Part shown: one piece after another, positions 1 through 7,140 of the stretch
How positions within the stretch are numbered: the stretch's first letter is position 1
Layout of the letters: every line of letters starts with the position of its first letter
Assembly: GCA_963771835.1 (NCBI GenBank)
Contig: CAVYVA010000001.1
Coordinates: 620,001 to 684,000, forward strand
DNA length: 64,000 bases
Source: CAVQCJ01 sp963771835
GTDB lineage: Bacteria > Actinomycetota > Actinomycetes > Prado026
Direction of reading: 5' to 3'
Program-made: the position numbers and the translations under genes
The notes under the pieces: model-generated
The model's database searches: none
Told to the model about the DNA's origin: nothing
What the model saw: only the letters and a program-made list of their open reading frames with translations

Positions 1-81
1 GTCGCCGCGCAGCGACGGTCGCGCCGCGGGCGCGCCCGGCTCCGGCGGCGCGGGTGCGGCGCCGCTCGAGTCGCCGCTCAC
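1..81 (-). CDS. N-terminus of an unidentified divergent gene (partial)
   Basis: A GTG at 81 is preceded on the minus strand by GAGAGGA at a good ribosome-binding distance, and 27 codons stay open to the window edge. They encode a low-complexity start rich in Ala, Pro, Gly and Ser. Nothing in this stretch identifies a family. It would be divergent from the glycosyltransferase gene that starts at 220, with a possible shared promoter between them. The call rests only on the start signal and the open frame, so it is tentative. Confidence 0.35.
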   Translation of the reverse strand, partial: MSGDSSGAAPAPPEPGAPAARPSLRGD

Positions 82-219
82 ACGCGTCCTCTCACACGTG
101 TCGTTGTCGGCCGCGCGGAGGCGGGACATTAGCCTGAACGGGCGAACCGGACCGGCGCGGACGTCCGCGGACGTCCGCGGACGCAGCCGAGCATCCGGCC
201 GAGGGCGAGAGGAGCCGCG

Positions 220-1413
220 GTGACCGGACGCGTCTGCCTGCTGTCCCGCTCGTGGCTGGCCGACGACCCCCGCGTCCGGCGGCACGGCGACGCGCTCGCC
301 GCAGCCGGGTTCGAGGTGGTCGGGGTCGGCTATGCCGGGGCCCGGGCCGAACCGCCGTCGTGGCCGCAGGTCCTGGTGGACCCGCCGCCGATGTCCACCT
401 GGAGCCGGGGCCGGCGCGCCGCGCGGTTCGTGGCCGGCCGGGCCGGCGCCGCCGCGGCGGAGCGGGCCTGGTGGCGCGAACCGGAGAACCTGCGCTGGTG
501 GGACGCCTGCGCCGGCGTGGCCGCCGATGCGTACCTCGCCTACGACTGGCCGGTGCTCCCGCTGGCCGCCCGGCTGGCGGCGACGCACCACGGCCGGTAC
601 GCCTACGACAGCCGCGAGTACGGGGTCGCCGAGTACGCCTTCCAGTGGCGGTGGCGGCTCCTGTACCCCCCGTACGTGCACGGGATCGAGGCCCGCCTGG
701 TCCCGGGTGCGGCGTCCGTGCTCACCGTCTCGGACGGCATCGCCCGGCTGCTGCGCCGCGACCTCGACCTGGACCGCACGCCCGCGGTGGTGCGCAACGT
801 GCCGCCGTTCGAGGCGGTTCCCGCGGTCGACGCGCAGCGCGTGCCGGCCGACCCGCTGCAGCTGCTCTACCACGGGCTGATCACCCCCGGGCGCGGGCTC
901 GAGCAGCTGGTCGAGAGCGTCGGCTCGTGGGCCCCCGGCCGCGAGCTGGCCCTGCGCGGCTACGGCCCGGACTCGTTCCTCGGCCACCTGCGGCAGCTGG
1001 CCGCGGGCGTCGGCGCGACGGACCGGGTGCGGTTCCTGCCGGCCGTCCCGATGGCCGAGCTGGTCGCGGCGGCGGCGGCCCACGACGTCGGCGTGATGGT
1101 CCCGCCGGACACCACCGACCACATGCGGTACTGCCTGCCGAACAAGTTCTTCGAGTACGTGATGGCCGGTCTGGGCGTGCTCGTCACCGACCTGCCGGAC
1201 ATGGCCGCGCTGGTGCGTTCGTACGGCTTCGGGACTCTCGTGGAGCGCTGCGAGCCGGCCGCCATCGCCGCCGCGGTCAACCGCCTGGAGCCGGGCTTGG
1301 TGGCCGCCCAGCGGGCGGCGGCCCGGGCGGCCGCGCCGGAGCTGAGCTGGGAGCGCGAGAGCCAGACCTTGCTGGCGGCGCTCGCCCCCGCCCTGCAGCC
1401 GGCCACCGGCTGA
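220..1413 (+). CDS. GT4-type glycosyltransferase (GT-B fold)
   Basis: A 397-residue protein with the two-domain layout of GT-B glycosyltransferases. The N-terminal half begins VCLLSRSWLADDPRVRRH, the usual first strand plus a DPRVR motif seen in family 4 enzymes. The C-terminal half has LLYHGLITPGRGLEQLVES (about residues 216-234) and NKFFEYVMAGLGVLVTD (about 308-324), the acidic nucleotide-sugar-binding segment. It probably transfers a sugar from a nucleotide donor to a cell-surface or secreted acceptor; the substrate cannot be read from sequence. GTG at 220 is chosen because GAGAGGAG lies 6 bases upstream. It stands alone: the next genes run the other way, converging at 1433. Confidence 0.8.
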   Translation: MTGRVCLLSRSWLADDPRVRRHGDALAAAGFEVVGVGYAGARAEPPSWPQVLVDPPPMSTWSRGRRAARFVAGRAGAAAAERAWWREPENLRWWDACAGVAADAYLAYDWPVLPLAARLAATHHGRYAYDSREYGVAEYAFQWRWRLLYPPYVHGIEARLVPGAASVLTVSDGIARLLRRDLDLDRTPAVVRNVPPFEAVPAVDAQRVPADPLQLLYHGLITPGRGLEQLVESVGSWAPGRELALRGYGPDSFLGHLRQLAAGVGATDRVRFLPAVPMAELVAAAAAHDVGVMVPPDTTDHMRYCLPNKFFEYVMAGLGVLVTDLPDMAALVRSYGFGTLVERCEPAAIAAAVNRLEPGLVAAQRAAARAAAPELSWERESQTLLAALAPALQPATG

Positions 1414-1432
1414 CCGGCGGGGCCGCGAGCGG

Positions 1433-1735
1433 TCAGCCGCGGCGGCCGAGCTCCTTCGCGAGGGCACGGAACGCCCGGGCCCGCGGGTCGTCCGGCGCGA
1501 GCGTGATCGCGGAGCCGTCGGCGAACCCGAGCCGCACCTGCCCGTCGGCCCGGACCGGGCCGGTCGGCGCAGGGCGCGGCCGCGGCTGCGCCTGCGGTGG
1601 CGCCGGCTCGGGCGGCGCTCCCGCTGCGGGACGGCCGTGCGCCGCCCCCCACGGGGCAGCGACCGGCTGGACCGGCGCGGCGACGGACGGCTGCCCGGCC
1701 GCGTGCCTGCCGGCCCGACGCCGGAACAGGGGCAT
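1433..1735 (-). CDS. Small protein at the end of the roadblock/GTPase module
   Basis: A 100-residue protein I do not recognise. Residues 1-55 are a Pro/Ala-rich, probably disordered segment with an Arg-rich start (MPLFRRRAGR). The last 45 residues look folded (VRADGQVRLGFADGSAITL, then an Arg/Ala/Leu-rich helix). The ATG lies one base past the stop of the GTPase gene, so translation is probably coupled. It is the last gene of the DUF4388-GTPase set and may be an accessory of that system; this is inference from position only. Confidence 0.6.
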   Translation of the reverse strand: MPLFRRRAGRHAAGQPSVAAPVQPVAAPWGAAHGRPAAGAPPEPAPPQAQPRPRPAPTGPVRADGQVRLGFADGSAITLAPDDPRARAFRALAKELGRRG

Positions 1736-1736
1736 G

Positions 1737-2315
1737 TCAGACCGAAGCCCGCTCGGCCTCGACCTCGTCCAGGACGGCGTACAGCAGCGCGAGCAGGACG
1801 CCCTTGACGGACTCCTTGTCCGTGGCGTCGCAGGGCAGCAGCGCGACGTCGGGGCGCAGGTCCAGCCGCTCCCGCATGTGCCGCTCCTCGTCGTCGTCGA
1901 TCCCGGCGCTGCGGTTCAGGGCCACGACGTAGGGCACCCGCGCCATCCGCCGGAACGCCTCGAGGATGCCGGCCGCCTCCTGCAGCGAGTCCTCGCGCTC
2001 GGCGTCGACGAGGACGACGTAACCGAGCATGCCCTCGCCGAGGATCTCCCACATGAAGTCGAAGCGCTCCTGGCCGGGCGTGCCGAACAGGTACAGGACC
2101 AGGTCCCGGTCGATCGTGATGCGCCCGAAGTCCATCGCGACGGTGGTCTCCGACTTGCGCGCCCGGGTGGAGTCGGTGATCCCACGCTCGGTGGACAGCA
2201 CGGTGATCTCACTGATCGTGCGGATCAGCGTCGTCTTGCCGGCCGCGAACGGTCCGGTCACGACGATCTTCACGGCCTGTCCGCCGCGGCGGTTGCGCGT
2301 CCTGTTGGCCATCAC
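1737..2315 (-). CDS. MglA/CvnD-like small Ras-type GTPase
   Basis: A 192-residue P-loop GTPase. The Walker A motif is GPFAAGKTT (Lys27), the switch II/G3 motif is GTPGQERF, and the G4 position reads ALNR instead of the standard NKxD, as in bacterial roadblock-associated GTPases such as CvnD of Streptomyces conservons. These proteins act in the cytoplasm with a roadblock/LC7 partner, here encoded upstream at 3740-4592. The start is either GTG 2315, which overlaps the DUF4388 stop by four bases, or ATG 2312 directly after it; I used 2315. The family call is firm. Its cellular role (polarity, sporulation or secondary metabolism control) is not shown by the sequence. Confidence 0.88.
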   Translation of the reverse strand: MMANRTRNRRGGQAVKIVVTGPFAAGKTTLIRTISEITVLSTERGITDSTRARKSETTVAMDFGRITIDRDLVLYLFGTPGQERFDFMWEILGEGMLGYVVLVDAEREDSLQEAAGILEAFRRMARVPYVVALNRSAGIDDDEERHMRERLDLRPDVALLPCDATDKESVKGVLLALLYAVLDEVEAERASV

Positions 2316-3658
2316 AGTCCCCGAACTCCGGCGATGAGCCGCAGAAGCAGGCTCCGGTTGACACTGGGGTCACGCTCGATCACTGCGGCGGTCTCCGGGT
2401 CCGCCACCATCGCGGCCGAGCCGTTCACGCCACCCACGCCCACCGACACCGCAGGTGCCCGGCCGCCGTCCGTCGCCGGGCGAGCCGGCTCGAACGTCGG
2501 GCGGACCGGCTGCGCCGGGTGGTCCTCGGGGTGCTCCGGCTGACGTCGGGCCTGGAACGGCTCGGGACGGGGCGGGACGACGTCGTCGGGAGTGTGCGGA
2601 CCACCGATGGTGGTGACGAACTTGCCCTCGCCCGGCGTCGCCTGTGCAACCCGCTCGGGAGCGGGTGCGGCGGTGGGCGCGGCGACAGCGGCGGGCTCGG
2701 CGGCACGGGCCGCGCTGGCGACCGGCGCCGGGCTGGCCGGGACGAACGACCCCGACCGCGGTGCCAGCGAACCGGCGGTGGCGCTCGAACCGGCGCTGAC
2801 CGCCGGGGCGGCGGCCGGCGAGTCCGCGAGTCCTGGGCCGGCCGGGGCCGGGCTCTCGCGCCGGGCCGGAACGGGGTCGGCCGACTCGGTCGGGTCGCCG
2901 TCGCGCTCGAGCGGGGCGAGCAGCGCCAGCCGCCGACGGACGGCCGACGCGTGGTCGCTGTCACCGCCCACAGGTTCGAGCAGGCCCCGCTCGGCCAGCG
3001 CAGCCAGGGCCTGGACGACGGTGACGTAACCGCTGCCGGTCAGCTCGGCGATCTCGCCCACCGTGCGCCTGCCGTCGGCCAGGGCCACCAGGGCCCACTC
3101 GTCCGGGGACAGGTCGCGCTGGGACGGCGGGACCACTGGCATCGCCAGCACCACGGCCGGCGACCCGATCAGCGCAGAGGTCTGGTCGGCCGTCTCACGG
3201 CGGGCGACAGCCTCGGCCACGACCCGCTCGGTCGCCAGCTCGACCCCCACGTCGTCCGGGTTGGCCTCGTCGACCGAGAAGGAGAAGTCGCCCTGGCTCC
3301 AGCCGAGCAGCTCGAAGACCGCGTCGACGGCCTGCTCCTGGGCCGCCTGCCGAAGCGCGTCCGCGTCGACGGCACGGGCGTCGAGAAGGGCTCGGCCGAC
3401 CCCGACGCCTTCGCGCTGCGCGCGCTCCACGGCCTCGCCGAGCGGGCCGTCCGCGACGGCCCCGCTGCCGACCAGGCGCCGCGCCAGCGTCTGCCGGCCG
3501 CGGTCTCCGGACGCGCCCGTCACCGCACCCGAGGCGAAGTACACGACACCGTCCACCGCGCCGTTGCGCAGGTGCAGCCCGCCGGTCTTCTTCGTGTAGC
3601 TGAGCAGCTGGAAGATGTCCGGAAGACCGAAGGCGTCGAGCGAGCCCTCGAGTTTCAC
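2312..3658 (-). CDS. DUF4388 (PATAN-type) domain protein with winged-helix-like segment
   Basis: A 448-residue cytoplasmic protein. Residues 1-60 (MKLEGSLDAFGLPDIFQLLS...KKTGGLHLRNG...GVVYFASGAVTGA) match the DUF4388/PATAN domain, known from GTPase and two-component signalling gene clusters. A second segment (about 95-145) resembles the GspE N-terminal fold (LLGWSQGDFSFSVDE). Residues about 185-230 (ALADGRRTVGEIAELTGSGY) look like a winged helix. The last 200 residues are Pro/Ala-rich and probably disordered. GTG 3658 is the first start in this family-like context. It sits between the roadblock gene and the GTPase gene, and overlaps the latter by four bases, so the three products probably work together. 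Confidence 0.8.
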   Translation of the reverse strand: MKLEGSLDAFGLPDIFQLLSYTKKTGGLHLRNGAVDGVVYFASGAVTGASGDRGRQTLARRLVGSGAVADGPLGEAVERAQREGVGVGRALLDARAVDADALRQAAQEQAVDAVFELLGWSQGDFSFSVDEANPDDVGVELATERVVAEAVARRETADQTSALIGSPAVVLAMPVVPPSQRDLSPDEWALVALADGRRTVGEIAELTGSGYVTVVQALAALAERGLLEPVGGDSDHASAVRRRLALLAPLERDGDPTESADPVPARRESPAPAGPGLADSPAAAPAVSAGSSATAGSLAPRSGSFVPASPAPVASAARAAEPAAVAAPTAAPAPERVAQATPGEGKFVTTIGGPHTPDDVVPPRPEPFQARRQPEHPEDHPAQPVRPTFEPARPATDGGRAPAVSVGVGGVNGSAAMVADPETAAVIERDPSVNRSLLLRLIAGVRGL

Positions 3659-3739
3659 GTCACGTCCTGTCGGTCGGTGCGGTGCGTCGGATGAGTGGTC
3701 TGGGGAATCGGTGGGCGGGCGGGGTCGGCGCCGGACCGG

Positions 3740-4592
3740 TCAGGCCCAGTTCCCGGGCTCGCCGTTCGTCTGGTCGTACGCCGTCCAATGGTTGGCGTCG
3801 CGACGCGGCTCGGGCTTGCTCACCGCAGTGAGCGGGGTCCCCCACGGCGACGGTGCGGGCGGCGGCAGCTCCTGCGCGTACGGCGTCGAGTAGGGCTCGG
3901 CCGGCTCGTACGGAGTCGAGTAGGGCTCGGCCGGGTCGCCGGGCTCGGGGTCGCCCGGCTCGTCCAGGACGCCCTCGACGACGTGCAGAGCGGGCGGGGC
4001 GGGGACCGGCTCGGGCTCGGGGCGGACCGGGAGCTCCTCGACCACGGCCATCTGGACGGCCACCTCTTCGACGGCGACCGGCGCCGACTCGTATGTCTCG
4101 TACGTCTCGTACGTGTCCGGCACCTCGGACACCTCGTACACCTCGGGCGACCTCGGGCACCTCGGGCACCTCGGGCACGGCCTGCGCGGCGGCGGCGTCG
4201 TCGGCGCGCAGCGCGTCGGCCACCGAGAGGGCCGAGCGACGGACCTCGAACATCAGCAGGCCGACCTTGGCGCCCTTCGCGCCGACGGCGACCAGCACGG
4301 CCTCGTCGTCGGCCGAGACCAGGAACACGGTCCCGTTCTCGCCCTCGACGTAGACCTGGTTCAGGGAGCCGCGGCCGAAGTTCTCGGCCGCCCGCTCGCC
4401 CAGGGACAGCAGGGCGGCGCTCATCGCCGCGACCCGGTCCTCGTCCATGCCCGACGGCAGCGCCGAGGCCATGGGCAGGCCGTCGAACGACACCACCGAG
4501 GCGGCCTGGAGCTCGGGGGCCTGCCCGAGCAGGTCCCTCAGGACCTGGTCCAACCGGGCCGAACGACTGTGGGACTGGAACAGATCCGCCAT
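3740..4592 (-). CDS. Roadblock/LC7 domain protein with PEV-repeat tail (one frameshift)
   Basis: From ATG 4592 (MADLFQSHSRSARLDQVLRD; AAGAGGG upstream) the first 120 residues form a roadblock/LC7 domain, with ASVVSFDGLPMASALPSG and ENGTVFLVSADDEAVLVAVG. This family regulates the adjacent MglA-like GTPases. The frame then enters a run of 9-base repeats encoding Val-Pro-Glu units. Near 4149 one repeat is 10 bases long, which moves the rest of the gene (Tyr/Glu/Pro-rich tail ending NHWTAYDQTNGEPGNWA at 3740) into another frame. Joined, it encodes about 283 residues. Low complexity makes either a sequencing error or real slippage possible. Confidence 0.8.
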
Positions 4593-4723
4593 CACGCACC
4601 CTCTTAGCGCCGGACGGGACGCCGACCCCGCGGCGCCCTCTGGTGGTGCTTCGGCGGTGCGGGGCGCGGGCTTGAGCCACGCCGGGCCGCGAGCGACGGC
4701 CGACGGCCGGGTCGACCGACGGC

Positions 4724-5566
4724 TCAGCGCGCGGCCAGGGCGGCCCGCCCGGCCGGGCGCAGCACCGCGACCAGCTCGTCGGCTCCGGCGGCGCACCGCG
4801 TCATCAGCCGGACCTGCCCGACCGCCTGGTGCACGAGCAGGTCCAGCCCCCCGACGACCACCCCGCCGGCGGCCGCCCAGGCCGCGGCCAGCGGCGTCGG
4901 CCATGGGTCGTACAGCACGTCGAAGAGCAGCCCGGGGCGGCCCGGTACGGCAGCCGTGAGGACGTCCGCCGCCCCCCTCGGGACCGTCGAGACGACCAGG
5001 TCGGCCGGGCCGGCCGGACCGTCGCCCAGCAGGCCGGCCGCCCCGGACCAGTCGTGCACCCGCACCTGAACGCCGACCTTGACGCCGGTCGCGACCAGGT
5101 CGCCGGCCGCACCCGGCCGCCTGGCCAGCACGTCCGCGCTCGAGAACCCCGCGGCAGCGAGCGAGACCAGGGCGGACCGGGCCGTGGCGCCCGCGCCGAG
5201 CACCGTGGCCCGTCCGGACCCGCCGCCGCCCACCCCGCGCTCGGCCAGCGCCGCGACCATCCCGGGAACGTCGGTGTTGGCGCCGACCCGCCGCCCGTCG
5301 CGCAGCAGCAGGGTGTTGGCCGCCGCAGCGAGCCGGGTGGGCTCGTCGGACTCGTCCAGCAGCCCGAGCACCGCGGTCTTGAGCGGCATCGTCAGCGACA
5401 GCCCCGCCCACTGCGACGTCAGCCTCGCCACGAAGTCGGGCAGGCCGGCCACGTCGCACTCGACCGCCTCGTACGTCCAGTCCAGGCCGAGGTACGCGTA
5501 CGCGGCCCGGTGCAGCACGGGCGACAGGGAGTGCGCGACCGGCGATCCGAGGACCGCCGCCCTCAT
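4724..5566 (-). CDS. aroE: Shikimate dehydrogenase
   Basis: Shikimate dehydrogenase reduces 3-dehydroshikimate with NADPH in chorismate synthesis. The 280-residue protein has the substrate-binding SLSP (residues 13-16), the catalytic lysine in LTMPLK (Lys63), the NTD motif (GANTDVPG), and a Rossmann segment TVLGAGATARSALVSL. Length is normal for the family. Its ATG overlaps the mltG stop by four bases. Gene order alaS-ruvX-mltG-aroE is conserved across actinobacteria, which supports the call. Confidence 0.95.
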   Translation of the reverse strand: MRAAVLGSPVAHSLSPVLHRAAYAYLGLDWTYEAVECDVAGLPDFVARLTSQWAGLSLTMPLKTAVLGLLDESDEPTRLAAAANTLLLRDGRRVGANTDVPGMVAALAERGVGGGGSGRATVLGAGATARSALVSLAAAGFSSADVLARRPGAAGDLVATGVKVGVQVRVHDWSGAAGLLGDGPAGPADLVVSTVPRGAADVLTAAVPGRPGLLFDVLYDPWPTPLAAAWAAAGGVVVGGLDLLVHQAVGQVRLMTRCAAGADELVAVLRPAGRAALAAR

Positions 5567-6642
5567 CCGCCGTTCGCCTTCAGCTCGGCCTTGAACTGAA
5601 GGAACTGCGTGTACGAGTTCGTGAACTTCGTCAGGCCGGTCTTCGGGTCCACGGTGACCCAGTACAACCAGTTGCCGGCAGCGGGGCTGAGGACCGCGTT
5701 GATGGCGTCCTCACCGGGCGAGTCGATCGGTCCCGGCGGCAGCCCGTCGTGCAGGTAGGTGTTGTACGGCGACGGGGTGGCGATGTCGGCGGTCGACAGC
5801 GACTGGTCGTCGTTCTTGAGCACGAAGTTGACGGTGCTGTTCAGCTGCAGCTTCATGTGCGCGTCGAGACGGTTGAGGATCGCCCTGGCGATCTTCGGGA
5901 AGTCCTGGGTCTGCCCCTCGGCCTGGACGATGCTGGCGATGACCAGGACCTGGTAAGGGCTCAGGTGCACCGCGGACGCCTTGGTCAGCAGCCCGGTGTC
6001 CTGCTCGGCCTGGACGTACCGGTGCACCATCGCCTTGAGCACGTGGGTGGCGTCCGCGCCAGGCTCCACGTCGTACGTCGCGGGGAACAGGAACCCCTCG
6101 GGGTTGCCGCCGGAGTAGGCCGGCAGCCCCAGCGCAGCGGGCGCGGCCAGCACCGCCTGGAGCTGCTTGACCGGGATCTTCGTCTTCGTCGACAGCACCT
6201 TGACGATCTCGTCGGTGCGCAGGCCCTCGGGGATCAGGACCCGCGAGGTGATCCGCGACGCGGGGTCGAGCAGCAGGTTGAGCGCGTTCTGGGCGCTCAT
6301 CTGCAGGTGCAGGCGGTACGTCCCCGGCTGCAGGTTCGCGTCCGGGTCCTGGCCGGCCACCTCGACGAACGCGGACGCGCTGCGCACCACGTCGGACTTC
6401 TCCAGCGTCGCCCCGACCGCACTGATGCTGTCGCCGGCGAGGATCGTCACGGTCACCGTGCCGTGGCCGTCGCCCACGTAGTCCGGCTTGTTGGTGAACC
6501 AGCGGACCCCGGCGCCGACCATGATCCCGAGCAGACCGACGACGACGACGGCTGCGACGAGCACCGCGAAGCCGCCACCGCGCGGCCCGCGCCGGGACGA
6601 CCGGGTGGCGACGTCCTTCATCTCGATGCCGAGCTGGCTCAT
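5563..6642 (-). CDS. mltG: Endolytic transglycosylase MltG
   Basis: MltG (YceG-like) cuts nascent peptidoglycan and ends glycan elongation. The 359-residue protein has a basic N-terminus and one membrane anchor (GGFAVLVAAVVVVGLLGIMVGAGV, about residues 24-47). A LysM-like segment follows (VTVTILAGDSISAVG), then the catalytic domain with VLVIASIVQAEGQ (catalytic Glu) and NTYLHDGLPPGPIDSPG. It is intact and of family-typical length. It is coupled to ruvX upstream and aroE downstream by four-base overlaps. Confidence 0.95.
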   Translation of the reverse strand: MSQLGIEMKDVATRSSRRGPRGGGFAVLVAAVVVVGLLGIMVGAGVRWFTNKPDYVGDGHGTVTVTILAGDSISAVGATLEKSDVVRSASAFVEVAGQDPDANLQPGTYRLHLQMSAQNALNLLLDPASRITSRVLIPEGLRTDEIVKVLSTKTKIPVKQLQAVLAAPAALGLPAYSGGNPEGFLFPATYDVEPGADATHVLKAMVHRYVQAEQDTGLLTKASAVHLSPYQVLVIASIVQAEGQTQDFPKIARAILNRLDAHMKLQLNSTVNFVLKNDDQSLSTADIATPSPYNTYLHDGLPPGPIDSPGEDAINAVLSPAAGNWLYWVTVDPKTGLTKFTNSYTQFLQFKAELKANGG

Positions 6643-7140
6643 GCCCCACCCTGGCTAGGTCGTGCGGTCACCGGTGCCGCCGTCGTCGAAGTCCCGTCGA
6701 CCTCGACGCCGGCGGGACTCCCCGTCGACCTCTCGGTGTCGAGCGCCGTCTGAAGGATCATGACAGCAGCGGACTCGTCCACGACAGCGCGGCGCCGCCG
6801 CGAGTCCAGGCCCGCGTCCTGCAGCGCCCGGTGCGCGCCCGCGGTGGACAACCGCTCGTCGACGAGCCGGACCGGGACGTGCACCGCCGCCGCGAGCTCA
6901 CCGGCGAACAGCCGGACCGAGTCGGCCGACCGGCCCTCGCGCGCCGGACAGCAGCACCGGCAGCCCGACGACGACCTCGACGGCGTCGTTCCCGTCCGCC
7001 AGGGCCACCAGCCGGGCGACGTCGCCGCTGCCGCGCGCGACGGTCTCCAGCGGCACGGCCAGCAGACCGTCCCGGTCGCTGACCGCGACCCCGATCCGCA
7101 CCGTGCCGACGTCCACGCCCAACCGGCGTCCGGTCCTCAC
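6639..7140 (-). CDS. ruvX: Putative Holliday junction resolvase RuvX/YqgF (one frameshift)
   Basis: YqgF-family RNase H-fold protein, implicated in pre-16S rRNA processing or junction resolution. From GTG 7140 the frame reads RRLGVDVGTVRIGVAVSDRDG, with the first catalytic Asp in GVDVG, up to VVGLPVLLSG. A single extra base near 6942 then breaks it. The rest continues in another frame as VHVPVRLVDERLSTAGAHRAL with the family's conserved DERLST, ending at 6639. Joined it gives about 166 residues, the usual length plus a Thr/Ser/Ala-rich tail. The start overlaps the alaS stop and the stop overlaps mltG. Confidence 0.88.

Noticed and set aside
160..183. Tandem GACGTCCGCG repeats before the glycosyltransferase gene as an operator
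   Set aside because: Only about two and a half short units in very GC-rich sequence; not enough to support a site.
252..2543. A 763-codon open frame on the plus strand overlapping the glycosyltransferase and the GTPase genes
   Set aside because: It is Arg/Pro/Gly-rich shadow text of the real frames, crosses genes on both strands and has no start signal.
4130..4160. Programmed ribosomal frameshift in the roadblock gene
   Set aside because: No slippery heptamer or downstream structure; the break is simply one longer repeat unit.
3660..5459. A 599-codon minus-strand frame across aroE and the roadblock gene
   Set aside because: Only the part from 4592 is coding; upstream it is the out-of-frame antisense-like text of aroE, whose real frame is clear.
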